NCBI GenBank assembly: GCA_030141605.1
Contig: JAQGDQ010000225.1
Location: 62,001-126,000 of the forward strand
Direction of reading: 5' to 3'
Source of the DNA: Tubiluchus corallicola
Lineage: Eukaryota; Priapulida; Priapulimorpha; Priapulimorphida; Tubiluchidae
Length of the DNA stretch: 64,000 bases
Of the stretch, positions 28,100-41,800 are shown in pieces. The number at the start of each line of letters is the position of its first letter. The first letter of the stretch is position 1. Below the pieces are notes generated by a model, which saw nothing but the letters and a program-made list of their open reading frames with translations, was not told where the DNA came from and made no database searches. Made by a program: the position numbers and the translations under genes.

Positions 28100-29756
28100 G
28101 TAGGGTAGATCTTTCCCTGTGTAATTAGGTGAAGCTTATCCAGCGCTTCCACCAGTGAAAATTGCTAGTAACTTCCAATCTAGAGGTATGTATGAAATCT
28201 TCATGTGTGACTCTTTACAGTTTGTATTCTTTTCCAACTCCCTAGACTAGAGCAAGGCAAAAGAAAAAAATGTAAATGAGAATACTCTAAAATCTGGTTT
28301 TATACATCACAGTTTCCTGGATGTTTTTTTTTAAAGTAAAAAAATATTTTCCACGCTTATTCAGAAATTGAAATGAAAAAATAATTCCAGGCTTTATTTA
28401 CGCAAAGAATAGTTTAGAGTGTGTGAGACTAATAACATGATTTTATATGCTCAAAATTCTTTTTCCACCTGCAGGTTTATATATAAAATCCAAAACATTT
28501 TTATCTACCAACGTTACGAAATCTGAACAAACTCGTTTTACAAAAGAACCGAGATCATAACATACAATAGCAGATTGCTAATACAACCTTAAAACAGAGC
28601 TTTTTGATGTGTTATTTCAATGTAAAGAATTTGTGTTTCAGAGCATTTTTTCTGCATATATAATCGGTTTAGAAAATCAAATTGTAAAACTAGTGTAAAC
28701 GGCTATTAGTAGAATTGCAACATCATCCATGCATCGCTGTACAAAAATCTCACATACTTCTGTGACTGGATTATTATAATTTCATGTTCTGTATAAACTG
28801 CTGTTTATTGTACATGTACCAATAATATATTTTATTTGTTGAAATTTGATTTGTTTTTATAAGCGTTTGATAACTGATTCTTTTATGCAGCACAAAAGGG
28901 GAAGCTAATTCAGGAACTAAAAAGGCAAAGTAAAAATAAGAACTTTTCTTTTAGAAAATACATTTTTACGTGTATTAATTACAACATGTGAACAAGCAAT
29001 ATTCCCTATACTATAGTTAACATAATGATGAAAAGAGACTAGTCTACTGTTGTAAGCTTTGGTGAACCTCATTCACATTTTTTGGCAATGGCAACAACCA
29101 GCAATAGTAGCAGGATATACACGTACGCCAAAATTTGCCGTTTTCGTTGCATGCGGAAAATTAAAAGCTAGGTGACCGCATTAGATCACTTTTTTTGTCG
29201 GTGATGGAGATTCACATTTTTCATCACTCATGGATTTTGTGTGTAAAGGTCTACATATGGCAAGTTGGCGACTCAAAATAAATGCAACAGATGTCAACAC
29301 AGTGGTGATAAATTTGAAGTGCTAGCACCATTTGTCATCAAAACAAAAGGAATCAAAGAATACTACATGTGCCTTGATCGTATCTACAATTATAATAAAC
29401 AATATCACATACTGAAAACATTTTCGAGGTCTTGAAAAAAACAAAAAATACCTCTGACAGACTCGTGTTGCACTAAACATAAATACACTCAAACATAAAT
29501 ACACCTCATAACGTTACCAAAGTAAGCATTGCATGTCTTAATATTATCAGTTGCCCTATAGCAGTTACAAATAACAAACGTAAAAGTTTTTTCAGTTTAT
29601 AATTACTGAAAGTAAATTTTAGAACAGCAATAATCTAAATGTATGTATGTATATCCACAAAGATTTATCAAATAAAGTGCAACATTTCCATCTGTGATTA
29701 TCTAGTCCTTTCGTCATCTAAGTAGCCACTAGTCACTGAATAAATGTCACAATTCA

Positions 29757-29762
29757 TTTAAT
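29757..29762 (-). terminator. Candidate polyadenylation signal for the POGZ-like gene
   Basis: On the minus strand this reads ATTAAA, the commonest variant hexamer, about 120 bp past the stop codon. It is a weak call without transcript data. Confidence 0.3.
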
Positions 29763-29884
29763 TAAGAACCAAGGAATGAAATGGATGCAACACACTGTAC
29801 ATGTATACAGTTACAATACATTTCTTTTCATTACATTTTGCATTTTTCTAGTGATAAATTTTATCATCCGCTCACACATTCCGG

Positions 29885-32800
29885 CTAGGCGACCAAGTCT
29901 TCCGCTGGTGTCACCTCCTCCTCCTCCTTCTCCTCTGAAACTTTTACAAGCTTCTCATTTTTTTCCTTCTCTTTTCTCTCTTGTATTCGCCTGCAGCTCA
30001 ACCATCCGGCTACCGTCCCTGGCAGGATCTTGTATTTCTCAACTGCTGCAAGAATTGAGTTCTCTAAAGCAAATTTAGCCACTTCCTGCCGGACGGCTAC
30101 CGGAAACACCTTTCTCTTTCCGAAAATGTTGTTGTCCATGTCGTAGTCGTAGAATTTATTGTTGACCCAAGTTAAGAGAGTGGACGGTGGTATCTGGAAC
30201 GTGTCCGAGGCTTCCATTATGCTGTGGTCAACGGCATAGCGACTCGCAGAAACACGTACCTTCCACGGATACGTGCGCCTGCGGAATCCATGTCGCTTCT
30301 TTCCAGGAATACGTGTCCTTGGAGATGCTGCTCCAGCTTCGGGACGTCTCAGTTTAAACACCAATTTCAAAGAGTCATCTCTCTGTATAACTTTATCTAC
30401 AACGAGTTTTTTCTGCTTTGGCAGAGATGTGATGTGACTAAACTCATCATTGTGCGACAGCAGCTCGCTATGCTGGCTGTCGTCACCGACAGGCTTCCTT
30501 CGCTTCTTTGTTTTTTCTTTACCATTAGTCACCATATCTGTCTCATATTGTACAGGTACGTGACAACTTGGAGTCTCTGCAGCATCAAAGTGCTCAACAG
30601 ATCCAACAGCTTTTCCATCAACATTCACAGTTTCTACCTTGTTTTTTGGCATGTTTCTTAAAACCGCATTCTCTCCTGTTTCTTGTTCCCCTTCAAGCGA
30701 TCTTCTTGTATCATTCATTTTCTCCTGAGTGTCTTCCAAACTTGACATTTTAGATTCTTCAAAGCTGGCCGAGGAAGTTGACCTTGAAAGACTGTCCAGA
30801 TCGCTCAAGTCGCTTCTTTCATAGGGCAACGTTGAGATGCTGTCAGGACTATGACACTTACTGTCGGTCTCATCAATGAGATGTTTTGACTTTTTCGTAA
30901 AATTTGTATTGCTGCTTCGCTCAGATGTCACCCGACTGTTTAGCAATATGTTCTGTGTTTCACTTGACTTTGACATTTTAGCTGCTGCGTCTCTTCGTCG
31001 TCTCCACAAGTACAGTGTGGGATAAGAAATGCCCATGTGTCTAGACGCAGCCAAAGGACCATGTTGGTCAGCATATCGACAGGCCTCTATTTTGAAATTC
31101 TCCGAATATTTATTACCAACATGTCCAAGTCTGACTCGACGACGGACAAATTTTCTGTTCACCTTGGTGCACTTTTTGGGTGATGACAAACTGATTTTCT
31201 TTTCAGTACTCGTTAAAGATTTCAAAGTGGCACTTACTTCTTTTGGTGATGGCTTTTTCCCATGATGCTTCTGGTACACCCACCGTGAAATAATTCGAGG
31301 AAAAACACCAAAGACTGAAGCTGCGCTGTGGATTCCCTTCAGTAAAGTGTAGTTAATTACATTTTCTTGAAAAGTATCAGTGTAATCTTCGTTATCACAC
31401 AAAGAAAGCTCGTCATTGTACGATGTTTTTAGCCACGGTTTGTGTAATAACTTTTTACAGTGTGGTCCAGCATTCAAACCCAGTTTTTTAATAACTTTAA
31501 TTTTTGGCGACTTTGTATGGCAATCATATTTGTTTTTGACTTCATCTTTATCTAATTCATGCACAGTTGGCTTGTTTTGTGGTAGCTGGTCGGTTTCTTT
31601 AATGCGAGGAGGACTGGAAAGAATTTTTAATAAAAGTGGTTTATTTGGAGAGGACAGTCGCACGTGAATGGGGGTGCCGGTACGAGGGTCACGTATTTTC
31701 AAGGTGTAAGTGTTTAAACTCTGTGCATTTTGCTCGATTTTCATGCAAGGGGAAGGCAAATTAGTGTCGTTAACACTAGATTTTGGTATTTGCACTAAAA
31801 GAGGAAGAGAATTATTTTTGACAGAACCACTTTTACTGGTGGATGCTGAAGAATGACATTCTTTCTGGCCGCTCGACAAGTTAGAATTGCCTTTGCCAGG
31901 TGTTGGCATTTTAAATGACTGAACCTTTGGCATTTTAGAAAGCAAAGAAAATAAACTTTCGCTGGGCTTCCCTCCACTGGAGGGTACAAAAGTTTGAGGT
32001 TTATTTTGTTTGTTGTTCATCATATGTGTCGTTGCAAGGGTTGTTGTCAGAGGCGCCTCAGATTTCTTGCAAGATGGAAGGCGTAGCTTCCCCTTTGGCA
32101 CCACTATAAATTTTGGTTCAAAGTTCTTGTCTTCAACTCTGTATACGTCTTTATTCATATCTGTCACTGTACCTTTGCAAGCAAACTTTACCGGGGAGAT
32201 TTTTATCGGACTGCACTTAACTCGGCCTTGCTGATTAGAAATCGGTGAGCTGTTTGAATCCAGTCGTACATTTCCTAATTTATTAAGCTCGTTTGCTCCG
32301 TACACAGCCACAACTTTTGGTGAGAAGCGAACATCGCTTGTACTTTTTGGCTTGATATCAGTAGCATTCTTGCCTGCAACATTGGCTACAGTAACTGCAC
32401 ACATTTTCAACCGTTTCTCATTTGCAAGCATTGAATGAGTAACATTTGGTTTTAACGGAGACAAGGGAGGTAAAGGTTTTGCAATATTAAACCGGATAAC
32501 ATTGGGATGAGTCACATGTGCCATTTTCAGGAGTGCCCCGGCTGCATCCAGCTGCTTACAATACATGTTGTGTTGTGCATTAACTACTTTACTTCCCAAA
32601 TCGTGGTTCATGCTCTCTGATTTTAACTTTGCCGAAACCGATTGTTCTGTTGCACTTGCAGAAGATGCAGCGGCTGGTTTTCGAGTGGGAAACAACGAAC
32701 TAAGAACTTTGTTTATAGTCATGTCTACAGAGTCTAAAGTGCGTGAAGGTCCAGTTGACAGGTATGATGTCTCTGGGTTCTTAAGGTAATTTTTGCGACA

Positions 32801-35800
32801 CTTTTCGTAACACAATATACTGTTTTTCGTAACATAGTCACAGTTATCAATTACTTCTTTACTCCATAAGCTGACAACCCGGTTTATGGAAATGTCGATC
32901 GGATCAAGTTGGTTTGTTCCAGCCTCAACATCATTTACAAGTCTTTGAACTACAGCTTTGACAACTTTATCAACTGCTTCAGAAGCTTGCGATGCAGAAT
33001 CATCAAATTTGTCTATTGTAGCAGATGAAATTTGACCAGCATTTTTCTGATAACATATTTCATCGTGTTGCTCTTTGTGGTGTCTTCCAAATGACTTGCG
33101 AAATGGCTTCAAAATGCATTGAGAGGTTACAGAAACAAGGCTAATAAGCTCTTCTAATAACATCTTAATGTCGTGTTCATCTGAGACAACAGAAAATTTT
33201 TCATTGTTCTTTGAAGGACAATTATGATTTCTGTGAGGCGATTTCAGAGAAACAGTGTCAGGAACAAAGTCCATTATTTCTTTGGCATTTTTTGAATTCT
33301 CAAAAACACATGAAGAACAGAATTGAGAATCAGAGATCATTGCAGTTTCTGAAGCCCCATCCATTTGGTATTTGTCGGCATCATCAATAATTTTCCTGTC
33401 ATTTTTTGACTGGCAGATTTCAACAGCACTAGAGGACAATGCAGCTTCAGGAACAGAACTCACTACATCTTTTGATGCAGTTTTTTTAATATCCATCATT
33501 TCTTCGTTACTCGCAGAGTACCAGATTTTGATAGCGTCAGAAACATTCTCAGCAGTAATCGTTTGGGAAACAGAAACATTGTCAGCTGCACTTTTGGTTT
33601 CAGATGTGTTACTATTAGCAAACATTTGTTTGTCAATCCTTTGGTGACAAATCTCAGCCATACCTGGGGGGGACACCTCAGAAAGAATGATACTAGGAAC
33701 ACTGTACACTACATCTTCTGACATGATACTATGATTGGCACTAACCTTTCCGTCAAATGTATTTGAATGCAAAGTGCTATCCATACATGACAGCGTGTTA
33801 GGAACAGTTTTAGAAACTGATTCCACTCTGTTTTCTAATATACTGTCAGCAGTGCAATTATTCCTGTCTATAATTGCTTCCTCATTGAATGCCAAACCAG
33901 ATTGTTTGGTATTAGGAGTTGGAGATAACTTCCAAGGAAATGCAAGGCTTTTGCAAACGTTGCTTAAGACTTTTTCTAATGTATCCTTGACGAGCCCCTC
34001 AAGGATTGCGCTGTTTACTGGTGAATACTCACTGCTGACTGGCCTAGCAACAGTGCTTGGATCAAATGAAACATTTTCGACCACAGTGTCTAGCAATAGC
34101 CCCAGCACATGTCGAACTGAGTATTTATCCTCAGAAATCACTTTCAAATTTTTTTGATTCGTCAAGTCACTTGATGGCAGAATACTTGCATTATTCCACC
34201 TTTTCATTGTCCACTTGTCATGCAGACTGGAGCTCTCTGCACTTCTGTGGACAAGTCCCGTTCTTCGGCGAACATGACCCATGGCTTGCGCATCCGTCCT
34301 ACTAATTTGACTTGCAGGACTAATGCTCGGCAGGGGGCACAGATCTAAGCCTCTTAAAAATTTACATTTGTGGTGTTCTACAGTTGCACTTGGTGTGCAG
34401 CAGCCTTGCACTGACAAGCTTTCTTGTTTCTTTACTCTCGTGTATGTCTTCTGATTTTGTTTTTCAGATTTCGTTTCTTTTGTAGGTGCAACTTTGGTCC
34501 CTCTGGCTTCGGTCCACCACAGGTGGCGACGTTTCTTTGGCCTTAGGCTGTAACGATTGTTGTCAACATCTGAAATTCAGCAAAAATATTGCTTAAATTC
34601 CTTAAATTAAGTCTGGCATTAATCAGTGCTTTGTTTTGCTCCTAGAAATACTCTAGGAAATGTTGCATAAGCCAAACAAGAAGTAATAAAATGCAAAAAA
34701 CCTTCACCTTGCCATGTTATCAAGTTAGTTTAGTCAATTTTTTGGAGCTGCTGGGCACAATTGCCATCATATTATTTGACAGCTTAAAGACAAACAACTT
34801 CAACTTTGTGTACTGTGAATTTAGTAATACATTTAAATCTTAAAATTTCTCTCAAAGTAAATAAGAAATATTACTCTAGCTTACCAAGTGTTGAATTTTG
34901 CAGCACGTTGCTGACAGGATACAACTTCTTAATATGGTTTGACTGCTGCCACTTACGAACAAGATCCATATAACCTAAAAGAAACTAATGTTACAGCATT
35001 TACACTAGTCAGCTTGACAGTTGACACATTTGCTCCAAAACGCTGCTTACACAATCATAAAAAAGCGACAACGATATATACAAAATTGGATGTTTTCGAA
35101 AACATGAAAACAACAAAGACATTAAGCCAAGTGCAAAAAAGCTACAAATAACAAAAAACTAAAAACTGATAAACAATTCCAACTATGTAAGATACTTACA
35201 ATTGCTTATACACTCCATCTGCTTGCATGCTCGCTCAATGATGCCGTCCACAAGGGAAGCAACAAAGAGTTTTGCCGAAGATGCTGAAATATAATTCAAA
35301 GCCACAATTACATTCGTTACAAAAAATTCAATTCAGATTATGATACTTAAATTCATAAAAAAACATCAGAGGTTTTTACACTTTGCTGATTTTACCATTG
35401 TTGCACTAAATTCACTTATCTAAATTTCACTTATGACTATTTCTAGTTAGAACAAATGTTGGCTTAATGTACAATATAAATTTTAATTAAATGCTGTTTA
35501 AGTCTAATACCATTTTCAACAATATCACAAGCACAGTTACTAAGTTTTGCATTTTGAAAATTAGTACGAGACCTCTACACTAGGAAAATCTAGTAAAGTA
35601 GTTGGTTTGCAAGCGTTATAACATGTAGTGAATCTTCTCTTTTTAAATCAGTAATCTCCTGAAAACGGCTTCTATTCTTGCCCGATTCAGATCCTGTACA
35701 TCCACAACACAAAAAAATGTTTAGCTTGAGTATCAGATGACTTGCTTGGGACAAGTAATTACAAATACTTGAATAAATGTCCTTCATACCTTCTTGGTAG

Positions 35801-38800
35801 GGAATGACATCTGATCGTTCACGGAAGCCCAAATCATGGGATATGATGATGTCGCGATTACCGATCTCAGCTTCCGTCACGTAATCAAGCAGTCTAGGGG
35901 AACGGTACGCGGACGAACTTCCGCAGTCGATCATGTGGGAAACTGAAAAAGAACGGAGTGTGGAGTTTTCTTTAACCATTAATAATCAGACAGGAAAACG
36001 AAGAGAATATGAATGAAAAAATTTTGTTGTTCACAAGCAAAATATTTTGAGTGGTTAGCAAATAAAATGAGACAAAGGAATTGTGTTTTTATTAAACATT
36101 ATTAACTTACCTTCATTTTCAATAACTATTCATAATAGAGAATACATATTTCTTCATATGTAAAATACATTAGCTACAAATTAAGAAGCAATGTTTTTCC
36201 TAGTCATACAATCTGACAAAACTAACTGCATGAACTTTTAAACAAAATAAATAAAGGTCTTTGAAGGTCTCAGCTACTAGAATTAGGGATGCCATTTTGT
36301 ACAATGTTGATAGTCAAATCGAAGTTAAAAACTATTGTATCTTCTGCCAAACTATCGTATTTCCCGCTAAATTGCCCAAAACCCAAATTCACTACATACA
36401 CCAACAAATCATTGCACAATTATGTACTTAACAAGTAACTACAACACCAAAAAGTGGCATTAACAACTGTAAAGTAAAATTTATAATAACACAGTGAAAT
36501 TCCACTAATTTCTGTATGTGCAGAAATGCGACTCATCGTCTTTACCATGAGTATTCTTTTTTGAAATTACTGTTTTTTTTTCAGTAAATTGTGACCATTA
36601 CTGCGACCAGTGTGCTTCGGACTACAACAAAATCAAAATTCATTTACTTCCCAATGGTGAGTAATAACATTTTGAATGTTTTCAGTGCACAATTTTTACA
36701 AACTCATTTTTTTTGAATTACTGTATAATTATTGACTACCGCATAGTCTCTTTTTTCGGCAGCCTCAAATTATCGGATATCCTGATAATTATCGTATAAA
36801 CAGTAACACAGAGCAGAACATACCTAGTTTATTGCCGTTGCCATCCACAAAACCACACTGGCATTCAAACTGTGTCACCATGTGAGCAGGTTTCAGTCGA
36901 TTTGCAGACACAGTGCTGTCTGTCACATGACTTTTCACGACATGCTCGGTAAAAGCCGTCCCGCAGTTAGAGGTGTATCGGCACATTGGACACATGAGAT
37001 AGCGTCTAAATATAGTAGCAAAGATGTAACCCAATTGCAAAGCATTCACACACAAGACAAAGGATTTTGAGTTTCATTGCCACAAAGTAGTTCACAAATT
37101 TTAAAAACCACTTTTTCTTTGCTTTATAGTCAGGAATTGAGTATGTTAATGAAAAAAAAGTGTATGTTCAAGCAGGACCGTCTTAACAGCATTATGAGCA
37201 CCTAGGCAAGGCAGCGCACCGGCACTACTACACTACACACTACCTCACAACCACTCGCAGGAATAAACATAAATGGCCGACAAAAGTAAAGCAACAAGCA
37301 TTTATTGTACTGGTATCTCCAACAAAATCAGTGTTTAAACATTGAAAAGCATGCTGTACTGATTATTGCTATTAACTGTGAAATGATTTGAAGTGACGTT
37401 AACATATGCGTTTCTACATTATGTAGTGTACGAGATCCGTACACATAGTAAACACATAGATGCACGTGAGGTTGCAGAGGTGACAGTGATACTAAATCAG
37501 AGGCAAATGTCATTGTCCTCTTGTAACATAATAAGAAATATTTATAGATTACATTAGCATGGGGCCCGCGGGGAACTGCCCAGTGTGCCCATGCATTAAG
37601 ATGGTACTGTTTTCAAGCATCAGCAAGTACCAATGGCTGCTGGCTTACAGTGAAAATATGTTCACTAGTCAATATTTCCACACTGCACAGAAAATTCTTA
37701 ATTTACTTTTGTACCTTCAATGAACGAGAGAAAAAAGTAGCATTTTAAACAGTGCTAACATAATGGCTAGTTTAAATCACCTGAAATGATTTCTCATCTC
37801 CATTGGATAGTCACATTCTATACAGCAGTAGCCAAGCTGGGTGATAATTTGTAATCCAGTGTAGTCTAACCGAGGAGGTACGACGTTCAAACAGATTAGA
37901 GATTCTTCAGCAGAGGAGATGCCATCAGTTTCTCTCTCCTGTTCCAAATCCACAACTTCAAGTACAGAAACTTAAAAAAAGAAGCAATTTCATGCTAAAA
38001 TGTAACAGAAGAAACAGAAGGAACATGTAACAGAAGGGAAATCAAACACAGTTTTCATGACTGACGATGTGCCTAGTGAATTGACAAACAGCATAATCAA
38101 GTGTTCATTCCACATTCGTAACTAATTACAGGAGCATTTATTTGTTTGGTTTAAACTGTATTATTCAATGAGGAGCTAGAAAGCCCTCAGCAAAAGAGCA
38201 TAGTTGGCCCGATAAGATTGTTACACGTGGAACACACTGCAAAAAGTGTTTTCTGCTTTGATATGGATTTTAGTTTTCGCTTAAATTATACTAAATCTCA
38301 CTAATAAGAGTATCATAGTCATAATGCACTTGCAAATTACATCCATATGCAGACATACTCTATGCTTATTTTAACTAAAAATGTATTTTTGTATAGGCAC
38401 AGATTGCAATTTTAACCTAAAAGAACACTATACTAAATGTATGTGAAAAACATATGAAAAACTGTCGTAATGTGTGGGTATAACAGTATGTTTCTGATTG
38501 TTGCTATCTTCAAAGAAATCATGTCACTGGTGTATGTTGATCACATACACTTGAGTGGTGGGCATATTACAGAGCCTTGTTATATGCGAATCCTAAAAAA
38601 ATCGTAAAAAAATTCAAATCTGCACTAATTCAGCCCAAAATTTACAGTCTCCGAGCTTGAACCATATCCTATCCTTGTGCCAGGTATAAACTTCTTAATT
38701 TACACCAGACCCCAGAAAAAGTGGCGACAGACAGACGACCAGACACAACCAATAATCCTATAGCTGTTTGCTCAATGTCACGCTTGGCACACATGAAACG

Positions 38801-41800
38801 GAAAATATGACTTCAATGCAATCCTACCAAATTTTGTGGGCAATCCAAAAAATCGGTAAAGATACTTATTGAAATGCAATGATAAACCTTCCAGCAACAC
38901 CCTTTTGGGCTTTGTCTGAATCACTGATCAGATCAGCCATAACATTGCTAACCTTGTGGCAATTTAGGTTCGTCCTCTGACCAATTTCACTCATCAGGGA
39001 TAAACAAGTAGTTTTCTAAAACCGTGTTAAAACATTTAAAATGAAAAAGCTAAACAAAAAAGAAAAATGAAGGCAAAAGACATACTTGCGCCATCTTGTT
39101 CCGAGAGATTGCTGAATCCGTGAGAATTCGCTCTGTGGTGAGCCAAGTCAGTCGGCTTCACGAAAACTAGCTGACAACTGTCACAGCGCCTTACACTCTT
39201 ATTCAGGTGACTGTGCAAATGACGCACGTAATTCTGCTGCACAATGCGGAATGCACGCAAGCAGTACGGACACAGAACACTCTGACCATCTTTGTGAACC
39301 TGTAACATGGATAAAAATATTGAGGGTAATCAAATAAATACTAGATTGGCAAAAATCTGAGCATGCAGAGATCTGCTCATTAAAATTCTAGCTACCAGAG
39401 CCAGGTGAGCAAACTGCTTTATGTATATGTAAAATTTCCAGCTGTAGAGGCGAGCATTTTCTGCTAGAAAACATACTATTCCTGCAGTGAAACAATGCAT
39501 ACTATTCCTGTAGTCAAACAATGCATACCATTTCCGAGGACAAAAATGAATACTACTCCGGCAGTCAAACAATGCATACTAGTCCTATGGTCAATTAATT
39601 CATACTATTCCAGTGGTCAAACAATGCATACTATTCCAGCAATCGAACAATGCATACTATTCCAGTAGTCAAGCAATGTATACTGTTCCAGCAGTCAAAC
39701 TATGTATACTATTCCAGTGGTCAAACAATGTATACTGTTCCAGCAGTCAAACAATGCATACTATTCCGGCAGCCAAACAATTCACACTATTCCTGTGGTC
39801 AAACTAAACTCTTACTGTATTAAAATGATCCATCAAATCCTTATACAGAGCAGAGCGGAAATGACAAACGTCGCAGTGATATGGCATTTCGCCAGACACA
39901 TGCACTCGAGTTAGGTGCAAGCGTAAATCTTTCAATGAATCCATGTTCTTGGCACAAATCTTGCAAACTGTCGATGAACCAGGAGCATGTAACTGAAAAG
40001 TGAATAGCTGAATGAGATAATGGCAAATAACATATACCATAATGTACTTTAAAGTGTAATTATTACCATTTAAAATAAGCACAGTTGCTCATCGAAAAAG
40101 ACATGCTTGTATGAAGTTTTACATGACATCTTGGAAAACTGCTAGTTGTTGCAAGAAACACCCTGTCTTCACATGCAATCTTTTGTGCGAATTTTTTTTA
40201 TGCAAGCAGCCTAAAAATAAAACTATCACTTTGCAAACTTTGCTGAGAAAACTGTACGTCTTAACATGTTATTGGTTCCAACGAAATTGAACTGCTTTAC
40301 TGAAATATTGTATTTTTTAACAATTGCCATAACATTTGGATAAGCAAGCAACGCATACAAACAGTAATCTTAGTTCATCAATGACTACAGGCATCAGTGA
40401 AATTAAATGAGGCGGATAAATGTTGCCAACTCCAAAAGGTATACATGGAGCTTCAGTCGCCTGTGTTTGAGCTTTCCGTGTTAACTTAATGCTCTGAGGT
40501 CGAGTTTTGCAGCAAATGTTATTTGTTTTATTAGCAAGCATTAAAACAATGTTTCTGAGAAGACCAATTTCCCTAAGAATGGCAAAAGTCCATACTATCA
40601 TGTTTGGCAAAGACCTAATCTAATTGCATAGCACACTAAAGATACCTTCTTTTCACTTCGGGTTTTGCAGCATGGTTCAAAGAACAAAAACATAGGTGAA
40701 AAAAACTCACCTGATCAATGTGATTCTGCAGTTCAAAAGGTGTGCCGAACATGGCTTGACAGAAACGACAGGTGAGTAGATCTTCCAGCTCGTGAACGAA
40801 TGACATATCCCGCATCATGTGAGCTTTGTAGTGTCGCATCATGTGAAGGTTGTTCTTCAGGTTCTTTGTGCAGATGAAACACTTAAAATACAAACAAATT
40901 AGGCCCATTTCACAGTGAGAGCGCTCAAGGAAGAATGACGCATGGAATTGCTGTCAGAAAATCAGAAAATTTCCGATTTTTCTCGAAATCCCACGCAGCA
41001 AGAAAGTTCATTTTACAGCGAAACTACTCAGCTTTTTTCTGCGCATACAGTTAACTGCAGCTAGTTTGCAAGTTTTATACTGTATAACCATGTCTAAATT
41101 AAGTTACACTTATCTTATTTCTTATATACAAAGTAGAATTAATAATGCTAGTCAATGTAAAGTCAGACATGTTTGTCTTTTAGTAAAGTTCTACTAAGCA
41201 CTTCAAGATCTGAAAGCACACATACATATAAAATAAATTTAAGCATGCATTCTTTTTCTATTTCACGAATACAGCCATCAATGTTGCATCAATAAAACAT
41301 AAAATCGTCAGTCTGTTAATCTATCAATTGTTGTTTGCTAAATAATAAAGAAGTGATTGAATAGTCAAATTTAAGGCTGAATTCCATGCGAGGAAAAATG
41401 GAACATGCAGTATTTCTACTATGCGGCAAAATTTTTCATGAGGCGGATGCATAGCTTCTACACTGTAGCTGGAGGCATTTAACTCAAGGCCTCCCATACG
41501 AAAGCCCATGCCTTAAACTTGATTGTCAAACAGTTGAACGGCAGGAAAGGGGAACAATTGCAGTGTTTGCAGTATGCACCATTTTAGATCACATTTGATG
41601 CGTCTAGCTTCTAATGTTTGTAATTCAAGTTTCTTTAATCGACATAAATACAAATCATTTCCAAGGTTACAGTGCTCAAAAAGTCTTGTTGTAAAATATT
41701 GTTGAATTCTTCTAACATTATCGAAGTCTAAAGTGACCATACGAATGTGCAGTGTTTGAATGCTGCTTCGGAATTGTCAACTTTATTTTAGATATATGAA

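Larger units (their letters stand above)
26885..29884. other. Intergenic region between TBC1D23 and the POGZ-like gene (tail to tail)
   Basis: It holds the 3' UTRs of the two converging genes and one pogo-like MITE (27909-28099). Open frames here are at most about 80 codons and look random. No RNA gene was recognised. Confidence 0.5.

Noticed and set aside
30224-34305. Several + strand frames of 60-145 codons
   Set aside because: They are shadows of the long minus-strand exon of the POGZ-like gene.
36280-36800. ATTATCGGATATCC-type palindromes, considered as a further MITE
   Set aside because: No paired termini or target duplication could be found.
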